Of a stretch of DNA of 29,287 bases, positions 28,947 to 29,287 are shown piece by piece. The stretch's first letter is position 1, and the number at the start of each line of letters is the position of its first letter. The stretch covers positions 1 to 29,287 of the forward strand of contig DASTSO010000142.1 in NCBI GenBank assembly GCA_035760645.1, written 5' to 3'. The notes beneath the pieces were generated by a model. That model ran no database searches, was not told where the DNA came from, and saw nothing but the letters and a program-made list of their open reading frames with translations. This stretch comes from DASSTY01 sp035760645 (GTDB lineage: Bacteria; Gemmatimonadota; Gemmatimonadetes; Gemmatimonadales; GWC2-71-9). The translations under genes and the position numbers were made by a program.

Positions 28947-29287
28947 ATGATCCGCCATCCCGTGGTCCTCGCCATCACCGGCGCGAGCGGCGCGCCGTAC
29001 GCCGTGCGGCTCCTGCAGGTCCTCGCGGAGGCCGGCGTGCCCGTGTGGCTCGTCGTCTCCGCGCACGGCCAGCGGCTCCTGCGCGAGGAGTGCGGGATCG
29101 GCGACCTCGACGCATTGAAGACGGCCACCGGCGGCGACTGGTCTGCCGTGCGCGTCTTCACCGACCACGACCGCGGCGCGCTGCCGGCCTCGGGCTCGCA
29201 GCGCACCCACGCGATGGTCGTCTGCCCCTGCTCGATGGGCACCGTGAGCGCGATCGCCCAGGGCGCGAGCCGCTCGCTCGTGGAGCG
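28947..29287 (+). CDS. ubiX: Flavin prenyltransferase UbiX, N-terminal part
   Basis: UbiX prenylates FMN to make the cofactor required by UbiD. The visible 113 residues show the FMN-binding start VVLAITGASGAPYAVRLL (6-23), VWLVVSAHGQRLL and VVCPCSMGTVSAIAQGAS, equivalent to the family's PCS/M-x-T-A region. The gene runs off the window. The ATG at 28947 has GGAGGGG 6 bases upstream, a strong ribosome site, unlike the leaderless starts elsewhere. Co-location with ubiD is expected because the two enzymes work as a pair. Confidence 0.93.
   Translation, partial: MIRHPVVLAITGASGAPYAVRLLQVLAEAGVPVWLVVSAHGQRLLREECGIGDLDALKTATGGDWSAVRVFTDHDRGALPASGSQRTHAMVVCPCSMGTVSAIAQGASRSLVE

Noticed and set aside
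1..29287. tRNA or rRNA genes
   Set aside because: No cloverleaf ending in CCA with a T-loop GTTCRA-type core and no rRNA-like stretch was found by eye on either strand.

Overview
This is a 29.3 kb, very GC-rich window of bacterial chromosome. It encodes 24 supportable protein genes: 22 complete and two cut by the window edges. I see no rRNA, tRNA, CRISPR array, prophage or transposase. The gene types fit a Gram-negative soil bacterium: outer-membrane barrels ending in Phe or Tyr, an ECF sigma factor with a zinc anti-sigma factor, menaquinone rather than ubiquinone late-step genes, and a mix of leaderless and Shine-Dalgarno starts. My best guess is Gemmatimonadota. That is recollection of gene style, not a computed placement.

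Layout. (1) 1-6247, minus strand: gpmI, a beta-barrel protein, a CoA-binding protein, a second barrel protein, mobB and moeA are packed with 4-base overlaps or short gaps; a secreted subtilisin-like lipoprotein follows after a 321-base gap. (2) 6278-10774, plus strand: a periplasmic SH3-repeat protein coupled to a CPA2 cation/proton antiporter, a small hypothetical gene and an APC amino-acid transporter. (3) 11103-15966, plus: guaB, then two tandem paralogous APC permeases. (4) 16127-20955, plus: a DHH phosphoesterase, a NifU-type Fe-S protein, an Mrp ATPase with no cysteine, a MATE exporter and a SAM hydrolase (DUF62). (5) 20963-25359, minus: an ECF sigma factor, its anti-sigma factor, a bactofilin-like membrane protein, a toast-rack-like secreted protein and a DUF4126 membrane protein, apparently one envelope operon. 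(6) 25455-29287, plus: ubiE/menG, ubiD, ubiA and a partial ubiX, a late menaquinone set that matches the last steps of the futalosine route.

The intergenic DNA is the most unusual part. Three spacers (14250-14370, 15966-16126, 26186-26303) are built from short GC-rich units, mostly heptamers, laid out as facing inverted arms. Each spacer uses a different unit, and two of them enclose a strong hairpin followed by almost the same tail. Two other spacers (10801-10884, 28741-28851) hold related long-armed palindromes. A 16-bp unit is repeated three times starting at the MATE stop codon. Several genes that begin transcription units have a -10-like box 6-8 bases before the start codon, which predicts leaderless mRNAs; the clearest is a TTGACA-17-TACAAT promoter at 6241-6269 whose -35 box overlaps the start codon of the divergent gpmI.
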